The translations under genes and the position numbers were made by a program. A model generated the notes under the pieces. The model saw only the letters and a list, made by a program, of their open reading frames with translations, ran no database searches and was not told the DNA's origin. DNA of 42,985 nucleotides from Andreesenia angusta (GTDB lineage Bacteria > Bacillota > Clostridia > Tissierellales > Gottschalkiaceae), in the NCBI RefSeq assembly GCF_001855385.1, contig NZ_MKIE01000014.1, positions 1 through 42,985 on the forward strand, in the 5' to 3' direction. This document shows, piece by piece, positions 14,460 through 22,813 of the stretch (its first letter is position 1; each line of letters starts with the position of its first letter).

Positions 14460-16321
14460 TATCCATCAATCCCCCTTATCCTGTAGCCACATGTAAATCT
14501 GTTTCCAAGTTTTGAATATACAACTCCTTGACTTGGTGTTGCGGCTTCTATAAGTCTATTGTTTCCAAGGAAAACTCCAACGTGGCCAGACTGCCACAAA
14601 ATATCTCCCGGCTTAAGCTGAGACTTATTTATTCTTTGGAATCTACTATCCCCAGGTATAGTCCCTGTAGTCATCTGGGCATTTTGTGTTAGCCCTGCCT
14701 TTACCATCGCTCTTCCTACAAGGCTAGAACAATCAACCGCCCAATTCGTCATCCTGAATTCTTGACTATACTTCCACCCAGCAAAGCTTTCAGCCGCCTT
14801 AATAAAGGCCTGTCTCTTTCCAGTAGCACTAGACGATGAACTGCCCTCTGTGACCGTGTAGTACCTGAGAACATGGTCCACATAGTTGACATCTCCGTAT
14901 TTAGACCAGCCCATCTTTTCCGCCCATATACGGGAGAACTCTTTCGCATTTGCCTTGGAATATCCTCCACGAGCTTTTGCCCAAGGAACCCAAGCAGGTC
15001 CAAAGTTGTAACCTTGAAGTGCAAGTTTGATATTCTGCATATCTGACGGGCTTTTTACACCAGCCTTGTTTATAGCGTCTCTGAACTCCTGTACTCCACA
15101 CCAGATAGAATAGTCGCTATCTGTTATGCTGTTTGGTGCTCTTGAGAACCTAGTGTTATACCCACACTCTGAAGCTTGCATAACGTCAGCGTACCTTCCA
15201 CCAGACTCTTGCATTGTCAGAGCCATTATAAGCGGTACATATTCAGACACACCAAACTGTTTGGCATACTTCTCGATGGTAGGTTTCCATTTAAGCACCG
15301 CTTGACTTACATTCGCACTAGCTGTTCCATTAAACGAACCACCACTAGCCCTTTCCTCTTCCGGATCACTTCCAGCATTCTGTTCGTCCATAAGGTTTTT
15401 ATATGCAAGCCCTAGGCTCATAAAATGCTGACCCCCTTCTAGGCGGTGCTCGTCTGTATCAATCCAGAATAGGCCCTGTAGCCCTGTGTAAGCCTCTCTT
15501 ATTACTACAGCGTTTCCAGCTATGCAGTTCAGGTCTCCTAAAGCTTCAACCTTGGCTGACTTTCCTATGCCTTGCAGCATGGCCTTTGCCCTTGCTGTAG
15601 CGTCAGCACCTTTCTCCGCCTTGTAAACATCTTGGAGTATGCCGACTACACCTTCACTTTCCGGAAGATTCACTGTGCCTATATGGGCTCCCTCTTCAGA
15701 GTAAATCTGCACCCTATTTATGGAGTCCTCCATGCTTTCGCTGTAGGTAGCATTTAAAAGATTGACTCCAGCATCTAGGGTGTATTTAGCTATGGTAGTT
15801 CCCTTTTCTATTATCCTTAGCTTTCCTTCTTCCATAATGGGCATGTATGGCTTGCCTGTCTTTTCGTACTCCATAGTGTAGGCTGTCATGATAATGTTGT
15901 AGAGCTCCACACCCTCGAAAATACGGGTTATTGGAGAGCCTTCAATAGCATGGCGCAACTCTATGCCGAATTCCTTGCATATTCGCTTTGTAAGAGCGCC
16001 TGGTGTTTCACCTTTGACGTTGTAGGTCGCCTTGCTTTTAAGTAAATAGATAAGCCCATCGTAAACAGTCACGCTCATTTGACTGCCGTCGATGGACTTC
16101 TCCTTGAAAAATACATACCCTCTGAATATTTCTTTTGCATCTATGAAAACTTGTATCATATCCCCCATGGCTATATTCACTCTAGGGAGATAGTGGTCAC
16201 TAGGAGAGACTACTATGTTCATGCTGACTTTCCTAGCCACCTGCTTATAGTCTCCACTCCAGTTTAGATTCTCCACTATGTCTGTTATATCCGTATTCTT
16301 GTGATAGACTTTCATCACCAT
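14459..16321 (-). CDS. XkdQ-like tail hub protein fused to lysozyme-like and NlpC/P60 peptidoglycan hydrolases
   Basis: 620 aa in three parts. Residues ~1-325 match XkdQ/gpD-type hub proteins (KVYHKNTDITDIVENLNWSGD; GVVGILQDVYKAEKGADA; GLQGLFWIDTDEHRLEGG). Residues ~345-485 form a lysozyme/transglycosylase-like domain with catalytic Glu in ALTMQESGGRY and GYNFGPAW. Residues ~505-620 form an NlpC/P60 endopeptidase with Cys in VDCSSLVGRAM and His in SGHVGVFLGNN. A Ser-rich linker joins the last two. The pair of enzymes resembles CwlT-like cell-wall hydrolases. It should cut glycan and peptide during DNA injection. Its start overlaps the XkdP-like gene by 7 nt. Confidence 0.9.
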   Translation of the reverse strand: MVMKVYHKNTDITDIVENLNWSGDYKQVARKVSMNIVVSPSDHYLPRVNIAMGDMIQVFIDAKEIFRGYVFFKEKSIDGSQMSVTVYDGLIYLLKSKATYNVKGETPGALTKRICKEFGIELRHAIEGSPITRIFEGVELYNIIMTAYTMEYEKTGKPYMPIMEEGKLRIIEKGTTIAKYTLDAGVNLLNATYSESMEDSINRVQIYSEEGAHIGTVNLPESEGVVGILQDVYKAEKGADATARAKAMLQGIGKSAKVEALGDLNCIAGNAVVIREAYTGLQGLFWIDTDEHRLEGGQHFMSLGLAYKNLMDEQNAGSDPEEERASGGSFNGTASANVSQAVLKWKPTIEKYAKQFGVSEYVPLIMALTMQESGGRYADVMQASECGYNTRFSRAPNSITDSDYSIWCGVQEFRDAINKAGVKSPSDMQNIKLALQGYNFGPAWVPWAKARGGYSKANAKEFSRIWAEKMGWSKYGDVNYVDHVLRYYTVTEGSSSSSATGKRQAFIKAAESFAGWKYSQEFRMTNWAVDCSSLVGRAMVKAGLTQNAQMTTGTIPGDSRFQRINKSQLKPGDILWQSGHVGVFLGNNRLIEAATPSQGVVYSKLGNRFTCGYRIRGIDG

Positions 16322-16935
16322 ATAATCAGCTCCTGTCCAGGAGTCACGACATTGGGATCCTTTATATTGTTTCTAGCCGCTATGAGTTTATAGTTGTCAA
16401 AGTTGCCTGTAAGCTTCTTTGCTATATTTCCAAGGGTGTCACCGGCTTGGACTATATACTTTTCAGGTATCTCCTTGAAAACCGGCCTAGCTCCACTTTG
16501 ACTATAACCCTTCTCATTGCTTTTTACCTTTACGTTCATAAACACATACTCTGAAAGGTCTAGAGAATAATATACATCGCCAGTGCCGTCTCTTTCGCCG
16601 TATTTGAAGTTCTCTATGGCGAATGGTATGTTTATATTCGTTCCGGTTATTATTAGCCTTATAGGCTCTTCTGTAGCTTCCCATTTCTCTATCTGCTTTA
16701 CACAATCATAGGGTTTAGGGAATCCTCTATACTCGCAGAAAGAATACTCCTGTGCCGGAAAGAAGGTCTGTATACTCATAGCTCTCAGACGTGATTTTCC
16801 GATAAGGTTGATCTCTCCAAGCTCTTGTAGCATAACCTTTGTATTGTTCTTTCCAGTGTCCACTTCAAAGTCAGGAGGCAAGACCGGAAGTCTTAATCTC
16901 TCCTTGTTGTTTCTGAAACTAAGCCAAAACTCCAT
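16315..16935 (-). CDS. LysM-containing tail protein (XkdP)
   Basis: 206 aa. The N-terminal ~150 residues start EFWLSFRNNKERLRLPVLPP, typical of XkdP/gp53-like tail proteins, and the C-terminus (about 158-205) is one LysM domain: EKYIVQAGDTLGNIAKKLTG to VVTPGQELIIW. LysM binds N-acetylglucosamine, so it probably anchors the tail tip at peptidoglycan during infection. It lies between tape measure and hub as in PBSX. Confidence 0.92.
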   Translation of the reverse strand: MEFWLSFRNNKERLRLPVLPPDFEVDTGKNNTKVMLQELGEINLIGKSRLRAMSIQTFFPAQEYSFCEYRGFPKPYDCVKQIEKWEATEEPIRLIITGTNINIPFAIENFKYGERDGTGDVYYSLDLSEYVFMNVKVKSNEKGYSQSGARPVFKEIPEKYIVQAGDTLGNIAKKLTGNFDNYKLIAARNNIKDPNVVTPGQELIIW

Positions 16936-16946
16936 ATCTCACCCTC

Positions 16947-19217
16947 CTATGCCATATTCATGTCTGCTTCTTCAAGCTCTTTTACTATCTTTTTCGCTAC
17001 TTTAGTAGTTATAGTATCTATATCATCTTCTTTTCTGACTACTATCTCATCTGCTAACTTAGGTATAGTTATTACTATTTGTTTTCCGGATGTCGCTTCT
17101 TTTCTGCCATCTTCTCTTGCCATCTGTACCGACTTATCGTGAGGATATACCCTTGATCCACTATCAAGGTCTATTATTTCTCCGCCTCTCTCATGAACCT
17201 GTACCATACCACCTTTCCAATAGTCAGTACCTTTTGCAAGCTGCGGTATGAGTGGTATATTGACTCCCATTCCACCTATTCCCGGAACATCATCAGGTAT
17301 TTGGATTTTGTTTGCAGCCTTTATAAATCCATTTATATGTCCAATCAGCCCATTGATAATATTCTTGGCTATACCTGCTATGGTTCCAAAAATACCCTTG
17401 AAGATTCCAACTACCCCCTGCCAAGCAAGCTCCCAGTTTCCAGTGAAAACTCCAACTATAAAGTCTATTATTCCTTGTGCTATAGTGATTATCCCATTTA
17501 AAACAGTGGTTATTATTCCTACTGCGGTAGAAACAGAGCTAGCAATAATTGGCCACACCACTGAAAAGATACCTGAAAAAACTGTTATAGCCCCCATAAC
17601 TAAATTAAGGGCTATTGAAACAATGTCACCAAACAATCCCCAAGCTTTCTGGGCTATGCTCGTTATATCATTTCCATGTGTCTCCCAGAGAGCTTTTACA
17701 GCTCCTACTGCACTAGAAATTATGCTCTTTATAGCACTCCAGACCATGTCTATTTTATTTCTTACGGTTTCATTGGTTTGGTATAATTTCACGAATACAG
17801 CTATTACAGCTGCAACTATGGCAATTATAGCAGCTATTTTTATTACTATCAGAGTGGCAGGATTTGCTATAGCTTTCATTATGCTACCCGTAGTTTTCAC
17901 TTGCTTTGCAAATGCTGAAAACTTAAGCATTCCACCCCCTACGATTGTAGTTATTTTCCCAAAAACAAAAAGAGCAGGGCCTATCGCCGCTGCTATCATA
18001 GCTAGCTTTATTATGGTTTTTTGAGTTCCTTCATCAAGACCTCTGAATTTTTCAGCAAACTGAGTTAGCTTATCCATCCCAGAATTTAAGTAAGGAAGGA
18101 ATATACTTCCTATGTGCTCACCCAATAGTCTAAATTGATTTCTTAATAGCTGAATTCTTGCCTCTGTTGTTCCATATTTTTCTGCTGCTTCTTTGCTCAA
18201 AGCTACATTCTCTTCCCATGCTGTAGTCCCTCTTGAGATAGCATCTTTGAACAAGTCGCTTGCCTCTGTTGCACGAAGCAAGGTGTCTCTTAACCTTACT
18301 TCAGATATTCCCATTTGATCAAGTATTGCTATAGCAGACATCCCATTTTTTTCAGCATCTCCTAGTCCTTGTATGAATGTTGATAAGGCTTCAGCTGGAT
18401 TGCTTTGAAATAGCTGTGAAAATTCTGTATCTGTAAGTCCTGCGACTTTAGAAAATTCACTAAGTCTTTCAGAGCCCGTTTCTACCGCAAGTTGTATGTC
18501 TACCATTACTTTAGAAAAAGCTGAGCCTCCGGCCTCTGCTTCAATTCCAACCGATGATAGCGCTGCTGAGAAGGACATTATTTGTGCCTCTGTTAGCCCA
18601 ATTTGTGACCCCGCACCGGCCAGCCTCATTCCCATAGCAACTATATCTGACTCTGTAGCAGCAGTGTTGTTTCCTAAGTCAACTATTACACTTCCTAGCT
18701 TGTCTATATCCTTCATGCTCATTTGAGTTATATTTGCAAATTTTGCAAGTTCACTAGCTGCTTCATCCGTTGTCATATTTGTAGCTACACCAAGATTCGC
18801 TATAGTTTCAGAGAAGTCAAGTATATACTCCTTTGCTACACCTAGTTGTCCGGCTGCTTCTCCAATGGCATAAAGCTCATTTTTATCTATAGGTATTCGG
18901 AGTGAAAGTTTGTCGAACCCCTTCTGAAGTTGTTCGAATTCTCTTTCTGTTGCATTCACTGTTTTTCTAACTCCTGCAAAAGCAGTCTCAGAATCTATAG
19001 CTGATTTTATAGCAGCAGCTCCAAGTCCCACTATCGGAAGAGTTATCGCTTTAGTTAAGCCTGATCCAGCACTCTCCATGCTTTTACCCATAGACTTTAC
19101 TTCTTTTCCAAGTTTCTTCATTTCTTTATGAGAGTTTATCGCTTGCTTTGTAACCCGCTCTAAAGTTCCTGAAAAGTTATCTCTAAGCTGTATTATCGCA
19201 TCCAATACATGTGCCAT
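16947..19217 (-). CDS. Tail tape measure protein (TP901 family)
   Basis: 756 aa. Charged N-terminal coiled coil (1-60), then the TP901 core (about 75-370: TETAFAGVRKTVNATEREFE, VATNMTTDEAASELAKFANI, ANITQMSM...GSVIVDLGNN), several long hydrophobic stretches (about 400-620, such as ATLIVIKIAAIIAIVAAVIA) and a short C-terminus. It sets tail length and is ejected with the DNA. With 756 residues at about 1.5 A each, the tail would be near 110 nm. The ATG overlaps the stop of the frameshifted chaperone (TAATG), as usual. Confidence 0.95.
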   Translation of the reverse strand: MAHVLDAIIQLRDNFSGTLERVTKQAINSHKEMKKLGKEVKSMGKSMESAGSGLTKAITLPIVGLGAAAIKSAIDSETAFAGVRKTVNATEREFEQLQKGFDKLSLRIPIDKNELYAIGEAAGQLGVAKEYILDFSETIANLGVATNMTTDEAASELAKFANITQMSMKDIDKLGSVIVDLGNNTAATESDIVAMGMRLAGAGSQIGLTEAQIMSFSAALSSVGIEAEAGGSAFSKVMVDIQLAVETGSERLSEFSKVAGLTDTEFSQLFQSNPAEALSTFIQGLGDAEKNGMSAIAILDQMGISEVRLRDTLLRATEASDLFKDAISRGTTAWEENVALSKEAAEKYGTTEARIQLLRNQFRLLGEHIGSIFLPYLNSGMDKLTQFAEKFRGLDEGTQKTIIKLAMIAAAIGPALFVFGKITTIVGGGMLKFSAFAKQVKTTGSIMKAIANPATLIVIKIAAIIAIVAAVIAVFVKLYQTNETVRNKIDMVWSAIKSIISSAVGAVKALWETHGNDITSIAQKAWGLFGDIVSIALNLVMGAITVFSGIFSVVWPIIASSVSTAVGIITTVLNGIITIAQGIIDFIVGVFTGNWELAWQGVVGIFKGIFGTIAGIAKNIINGLIGHINGFIKAANKIQIPDDVPGIGGMGVNIPLIPQLAKGTDYWKGGMVQVHERGGEIIDLDSGSRVYPHDKSVQMAREDGRKEATSGKQIVITIPKLADEIVVRKEDDIDTITTKVAKKIVKELEEADMNMA

Positions 19218-19809
19218 TACATTCCACCACCCTCAGACTCTTTTACTTTATCTTCAATTTCTTGTCGCATAAAAGCATTAACTATGCACTTTTCACCAGA
19301 TGGAAGCCAGTAGTATTTACTAGGCTCCCATCCCTTATATCTAAATAACAAGTACATAATCTGAGTTTCAGGGTCGGTGGATATTAGTTTTTTACTTCAT
19401 CCTCTGGCTCATCATCTTCGTCGTCAGCTTCAAATCCACTTAGTATACTAATCCTTTTATAAAGCTCGTCAATCTCTCCTGGAAGCAGTATTTTAGATAC
19501 AAGCTCGGTAGGAGTTGCAGCTCCATATTGCTCTCTTAGTTTAGGGTCCTTGAATGATGGTTCCTTGACACCTTCTAGCAGAGTATGGACCTTCACTGTA
19601 AACATATGAATATCTCTTATATTTCCTTTTTTGCCTAAGTCGACTCCTCTTTTCTGGATATCAGAGTGAGTGTCACCATCTAGTGCTACACATTTAAACT
19701 CTATTTTTTCTCCAGCCATATCGCTAAATCTTTTCATTTCAACCATTTCTACTGGTTTTTCCATAACCTTCTTTGAATCAAGCTGTAGTAACTTATCTGT
19801 TAAACTCAT
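19217..19809 (-). CDS. Tail assembly chaperone, long form made by programmed -1 frameshift
   Basis: The short chaperone ends GTA AAA AAC TAA. The heptamer A AAA AAC (19387-19393) is a canonical -1 slippery site. Slipping back one base continues LISTDPETQIMYLLFRYKGW and on to KESEGGGM, stopping at 19217 against the tape measure ATG. That adds 56 residues for a product of about 197 aa. The extension has no start codon or ribosome binding site of its own and contains YKGWEPSKYYWLPSGE, typical of gpGT-like C-termini. The two forms normally coat the tape measure during tail assembly. I did not model a downstream pseudoknot. Confidence 0.8.
19384..19809 (-). CDS. Tail assembly chaperone, short form (XkdN-like)
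   Basis: 141 aa. XkdN-type protein with EMVEMKRFSDMAGEKIEFKC near the start, an ENIRDIHMFTVKVHTLLEG-like centre (residues 80-100) and LLPGEIDELYKRISILSG near the end, then a very acidic tail (DDEDDEPEDEVKN). The tail encodes the slippery site. AGGAGAG lies 8 nt before the ATG. Confidence 0.9.
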   Translation of the reverse strand: MSLTDKLLQLDSKKVMEKPVEMVEMKRFSDMAGEKIEFKCVALDGDTHSDIQKRGVDLGKKGNIRDIHMFTVKVHTLLEGVKEPSFKDPKLREQYGAATPTELVSKILLPGEIDELYKRISILSGFEADDEDDEPEDEVKN

Positions 19810-19830
19810 TTATATTCACTCTCCTATTTT

Positions 19831-20265
19831 TTATTCGTCTATTGTGTCTAGCAAATCCCAATCTGTAAAAGAAAATGGAATCGATTCTTCTCCAAGTTTC
19901 TTGGCTTCCCAGTCTACTAAAGTCATTGTCTCCAATGTCGCATCTTTTATATGAACCCTCTCTGCTCCTAGTGCATCTGGGTCTTCTAGTTTTGATGTAA
20001 ACGATATAGTTGTCTGTTTCCCCGCCTTCAGATTTTCGCTCATAAGCTTGAGAAACTTGGAGGAAACTTTGTTTAGCTTAATTTCCCCCTTGCCTTCATA
20101 TCCCATGAGTTTTTTGCCTTTTCCAAGTTTTCTGACTCTATTAACCGTTTCAAAGTCCATCTCTATTTTGGCACTCATTCCAATCACTTCTGCCAAATAG
20201 TCTGAACCCGACCAAGCTTCACCCCAAGTTCCATTAATAACGTTACGGTCTTCAAATGTATTCAA
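19831..20265 (-). CDS. Tail tube protein, DUF2001 (XkdM)
   Basis: 144 aa, the usual length of XkdM inner tube proteins. Typical start VINGTWGEAWSGSDYLAEVI, then the MDFETVNRVRKLGKGKKLMG-type strand region and TISFTSKLEDPDALGAERVH. It forms the hollow tube inside the sheath. The start is TTG 20265, about 9 nt after AAGGGGTG. It lies 13 nt after the sheath gene. Confidence 0.93.
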   Translation of the reverse strand: MNTFEDRNVINGTWGEAWSGSDYLAEVIGMSAKIEMDFETVNRVRKLGKGKKLMGYEGKGEIKLNKVSSKFLKLMSENLKAGKQTTISFTSKLEDPDALGAERVHIKDATLETMTLVDWEAKKLGEESIPFSFTDWDLLDTIDE

Positions 20266-20278
20266 GTTTAATCACCCC

Positions 20279-21355
20279 TTATATTGCTATTGGAAGTGTG
20301 ATATCTTCTATAGCGTCTAGTATTTTTATGCTAGCTTTCAAAAACACCTTGTCGTCTGTTTCTGCTTCTTTTATTTCTTTTGTACTCATTTCTTCAACAG
20401 CATATCCAGTAGCTTTCAGATATGCTCTTTGAGCATCTATATCTATCTCAACTACGCTGGAACCCTTCAACAGAACACCTTCTCGTTCTAGCTCCTCTAG
20501 GTAGCCCTTTACCGCTGTTATAAGAAGGCACTTGTTGTCATAACTATTTGCATACTTTCCAAGATAGTTGTCTTCTGCTGTCATCCTTACGTCGTCATAT
20601 ATCAAGTCCATAGCTTCAACTATCTTTATCTTCTTGAAACTTTTTAGCTTAGATTCAGTTGTAGTTACTAGTGAGTTTACTCCTCTAGCAACCTTGACTT
20701 TTTCACCATCGTGATAAAGCATGAACTCCCCTGCATCAATCCTAGAATTGTACTCCTCTATGGTCAACTTCTCACAGTCTATTACCTCTGGTAACGGAGC
20801 GAATGTAGATGCAATGCTAAGTGGAGTCCCCGATAAAAGGCCTGCTATTCTAGCGCAATATTCAGCTACAGTGTACTCTTTGTCTTTTGTTTTCATCCAG
20901 GCTGTAGTGACATTAATAATGCCCTCGTGATCGCCTGGGTGGTTAGGCAATACAGCCTTAACTTTTTTGCGCTTAGTGCTTCTAAGGCTCTTAATCCATG
21001 TTCCAATTGATGGCACATCTGCTTCTGAAATCTCAGGAATGGCTAGGTAATTCCACTTTACAGTTTCTAAGTATTCTTTAGCCTCTGTATAGCTTACTGG
21101 AGCTAGTTCAGTTCCAACAGGAACTATATATAGGATTATTTTCTTAGGAGGGGTTTGATATCCCAAGAATGCAAGCTCTACCTGCGTCTTGTTGAAATCA
21201 TTAAGACCGCTAGGAATCTCTGTAACACTTGATATCTCTATAGCACCTGCTTGCAAAGTATCCTCTAGTATTAGAGCCACTGTGCCTTTCTTTCCTCTTT
21301 CTAAAGCTCTCGCACCTGCTTCACGGAAACTTATATCAATACTTGGTAGTCCCAT
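20279..21355 (-). CDS. Tail sheath protein (XkdK)
   Basis: 358 aa. Sheath family marks: start MGLPSIDISFREAGARALER, TWIKSLRSTKRKKVKAVLPN and the DNKCLLITAVKGYLEELERE C-terminal region ending LKASIKILDAIEDITLPIAI. It forms the contractile sheath around the tube and establishes that this is a myovirus-type phage. Length is close to the shorter PBSX-type sheaths. Its ATG overlaps the stop of the preceding gene by one base. Confidence 0.93.
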   Translation of the reverse strand: MGLPSIDISFREAGARALERGKKGTVALILEDTLQAGAIEISSVTEIPSGLNDFNKTQVELAFLGYQTPPKKIILYIVPVGTELAPVSYTEAKEYLETVKWNYLAIPEISEADVPSIGTWIKSLRSTKRKKVKAVLPNHPGDHEGIINVTTAWMKTKDKEYTVAEYCARIAGLLSGTPLSIASTFAPLPEVIDCEKLTIEEYNSRIDAGEFMLYHDGEKVKVARGVNSLVTTTESKLKSFKKIKIVEAMDLIYDDVRMTAEDNYLGKYANSYDNKCLLITAVKGYLEELEREGVLLKGSSVVEIDIDAQRAYLKATGYAVEEMSTKEIKEAETDDKVFLKASIKILDAIEDITLPIAI

Positions 21356-21783
21356 TAATTATCACCTCTTATATTAGTTAAAATTTCACCCATGACAGTG
21401 GTTGTTTCTTTCTTCTCTATATTTTCAAAGTAGTCCAGATCAAATTTGAATTGAACTATTTCATCTACTATCGAGGATTTTATATTTTTAAGAGTCAGCA
21501 CCCTACTTCCTACTTTCAAAGTCATCCCAAAGGCTCTTTGCAAGCTGTTCATCATCTTTAGGCTGTCTAGTTCTATATTCTTTTTAGGAAAATAGTTCGT
21601 TACAATTATCAGCTTATTCGACTTATAGTTTTGGGTTTCGAATTCACTCACCACTGGTATTATTTGCGTAAAAAAAGAAGGCCTCTTGAAGCCTTCTCTT
21701 GTCTCTCCTGCATTTATATCTATGTCTGGAAAATTCGTTTTTAAAACCGTATTTACAGCTTTTTTTATTTCTACAAAGTCCAC
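21355..21783 (-). CDS. Phage tail completion/terminator-like protein (DUF6838-like)
   Basis: 142 aa, no motif that fixes the activity. FPDIDINAGETREGFKRPSF and KLIIVTNYFPKKNIELDSLK are patterns seen in small proteins placed just before the sheath gene of PBSX-like phages, where the tail terminator is found. GTG 21783 is used, with AGGAGTT about 10 nt upstream and the stop of the previous gene overlapping. The role is inferred mainly from position. Confidence 0.7.
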   Translation of the reverse strand: MDFVEIKKAVNTVLKTNFPDIDINAGETREGFKRPSFFTQIIPVVSEFETQNYKSNKLIIVTNYFPKKNIELDSLKMMNSLQRAFGMTLKVGSRVLTLKNIKSSIVDEIVQFKFDLDYFENIEKKETTTVMGEILTNIRGDN

Positions 21784-21784
21784 A

Positions 21785-22195
21785 TCATTTCAACTCCTCG
21801 TATAGCTTGTCTAGCCATTTTTCAAGCTCAGCCGCTATTGGCTGCTCCATTTCCTTTACTGTTTTTTCAAAGAAGAACTGTCCTTCCACAAATCCAACTT
21901 CATTTCCGCTTGGAGTTACTTTCCTATGACCATTCTCTACTAAGTGAAAGTGAGGGGCAGTATTTGCTATGCCTTTTTGATATGAATCGCCGACTTTCTC
22001 TACTGGATAGAGCTTATAGCTTTTAACTATCGTCTTTCCCTTTGACTTTAACATTGGAGTATTTGCCTTAGCAGCTGTTCTGAGCTTTCCACCAACCCTA
22101 TTAAGCTTATTTGTTATTTTGTCAGGTGCTCTCTTTTCAACAAGTTTTATTTTTTCTATAAATTCGTTCAATCCGTCTATCTCGAATCCACTCAT
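21785..22195 (-). CDS. HK97 gp10-like neck/tail protein (XkdI-like)
   Basis: 136 aa. HK97 gp10 pattern: GLNEFIEKIKLVEKRAPDKI, LRTAAKANTPMLKSKG, and HFHLVENGHRK before GQFFFEKTVKEMEQPI. It is a head-tail joining or tail-completion component. It overlaps the head closure gene upstream by 4 nt. Confidence 0.9.
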   Translation of the reverse strand: MSGFEIDGLNEFIEKIKLVEKRAPDKITNKLNRVGGKLRTAAKANTPMLKSKGKTIVKSYKLYPVEKVGDSYQKGIANTAPHFHLVENGHRKVTPSGNEVGFVEGQFFFEKTVKEMEQPIAAELEKWLDKLYEELK

Positions 22196-22521
22196 TGACT
22201 ATCAACCTCTTCTACACAGTTAAGCTCCATATAGGTATGTCTTCCAGCTATGTCTATGACGGCCTCTATTTTTAAGACCCTTCCCTCCCACTCTAAAATC
22301 ATTGAGGGGTGAATGTCTTTTCTATATCTTACAGTCACTCTGTACTGAAGTTCCGGCCTTATTTTCTTAGCCTCCGTGTATTCACGCCCTCTTATGGGTA
22401 TTACTTTAGCCCAAACAATTCCTACAGTAGATGGTATTTGTACCTTCTCGCCAGCCTCATTAAATCCATAGCCGTAAAGGTCTATTATCTTTACTCGCTG
22501 TCTCAGCTCTCCTGGATTCAT
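22192..22521 (-). CDS. Head closure protein (SPP1 gp16 / HK97 gp9-like adaptor)
   Basis: 109 aa. Start MNPGELRQRVKIIDLYGY is the hallmark of this family (N-terminal PGELR-RV-I), followed by VWAKVIPIRGREYTEAKKI and the YRVTVRYRKDIHPSMILEW core. It closes the head connector. Overlaps neighbours by 4 nt on both sides. Confidence 0.93.
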   Translation of the reverse strand: MNPGELRQRVKIIDLYGYGFNEAGEKVQIPSTVGIVWAKVIPIRGREYTEAKKIRPELQYRVTVRYRKDIHPSMILEWEGRVLKIEAVIDIAGRHTYMELNCVEEVDSQ

Positions 22522-22799
22522 AAAATCACATCCTCTTGACTATACCTTAGCTGGTTTATCATAGTATCCAAATTAAGGCTCATTCTTGCAACATGACTTC
22601 CGACTTGCTCGAACTGCCTATTTTCGTAAAAATGCGAAATAAGAAGGCATATCGTAGTTTTATAGAGTTCATTTGTGTAGTCTTTTCTGACCCCTGCATT
22701 TTCTAGATACTTCTCACTGGACACCTGTAGTCCAGCAAGAAGAGTATCTTCTTCTATTCCATCTATTCTAAGATATGTTTTAATTTCAGGTAGTTCCAC
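22518..22799 (-). CDS. Head-tail connector protein (HK97 gp6-like)
   Basis: 93 aa all-helical protein with EIKTYLRIDGIEEDTLLAGL and TICLLISHFYENRQ, the standard gp6/gp15-like DNA packaging connector pattern. It forms a ring beneath the portal. GTG 22799 is the start, with AAGGAG about 10 nt upstream. Confidence 0.92.
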   Translation of the reverse strand: MELPEIKTYLRIDGIEEDTLLAGLQVSSEKYLENAGVRKDYTNELYKTTICLLISHFYENRQFEQVGSHVARMSLNLDTMINQLRYSQEDVIL

Positions 22800-22813
22800 T
22801 CACTATCAGCTCC

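Noticed and set aside
17248..18024. 258-codon plus-strand frame inside the tape measure gene
   Set aside because: It is the antisense shadow of the hydrophobic tape measure segments, lacks a ribosome binding site and has low-complexity composition.
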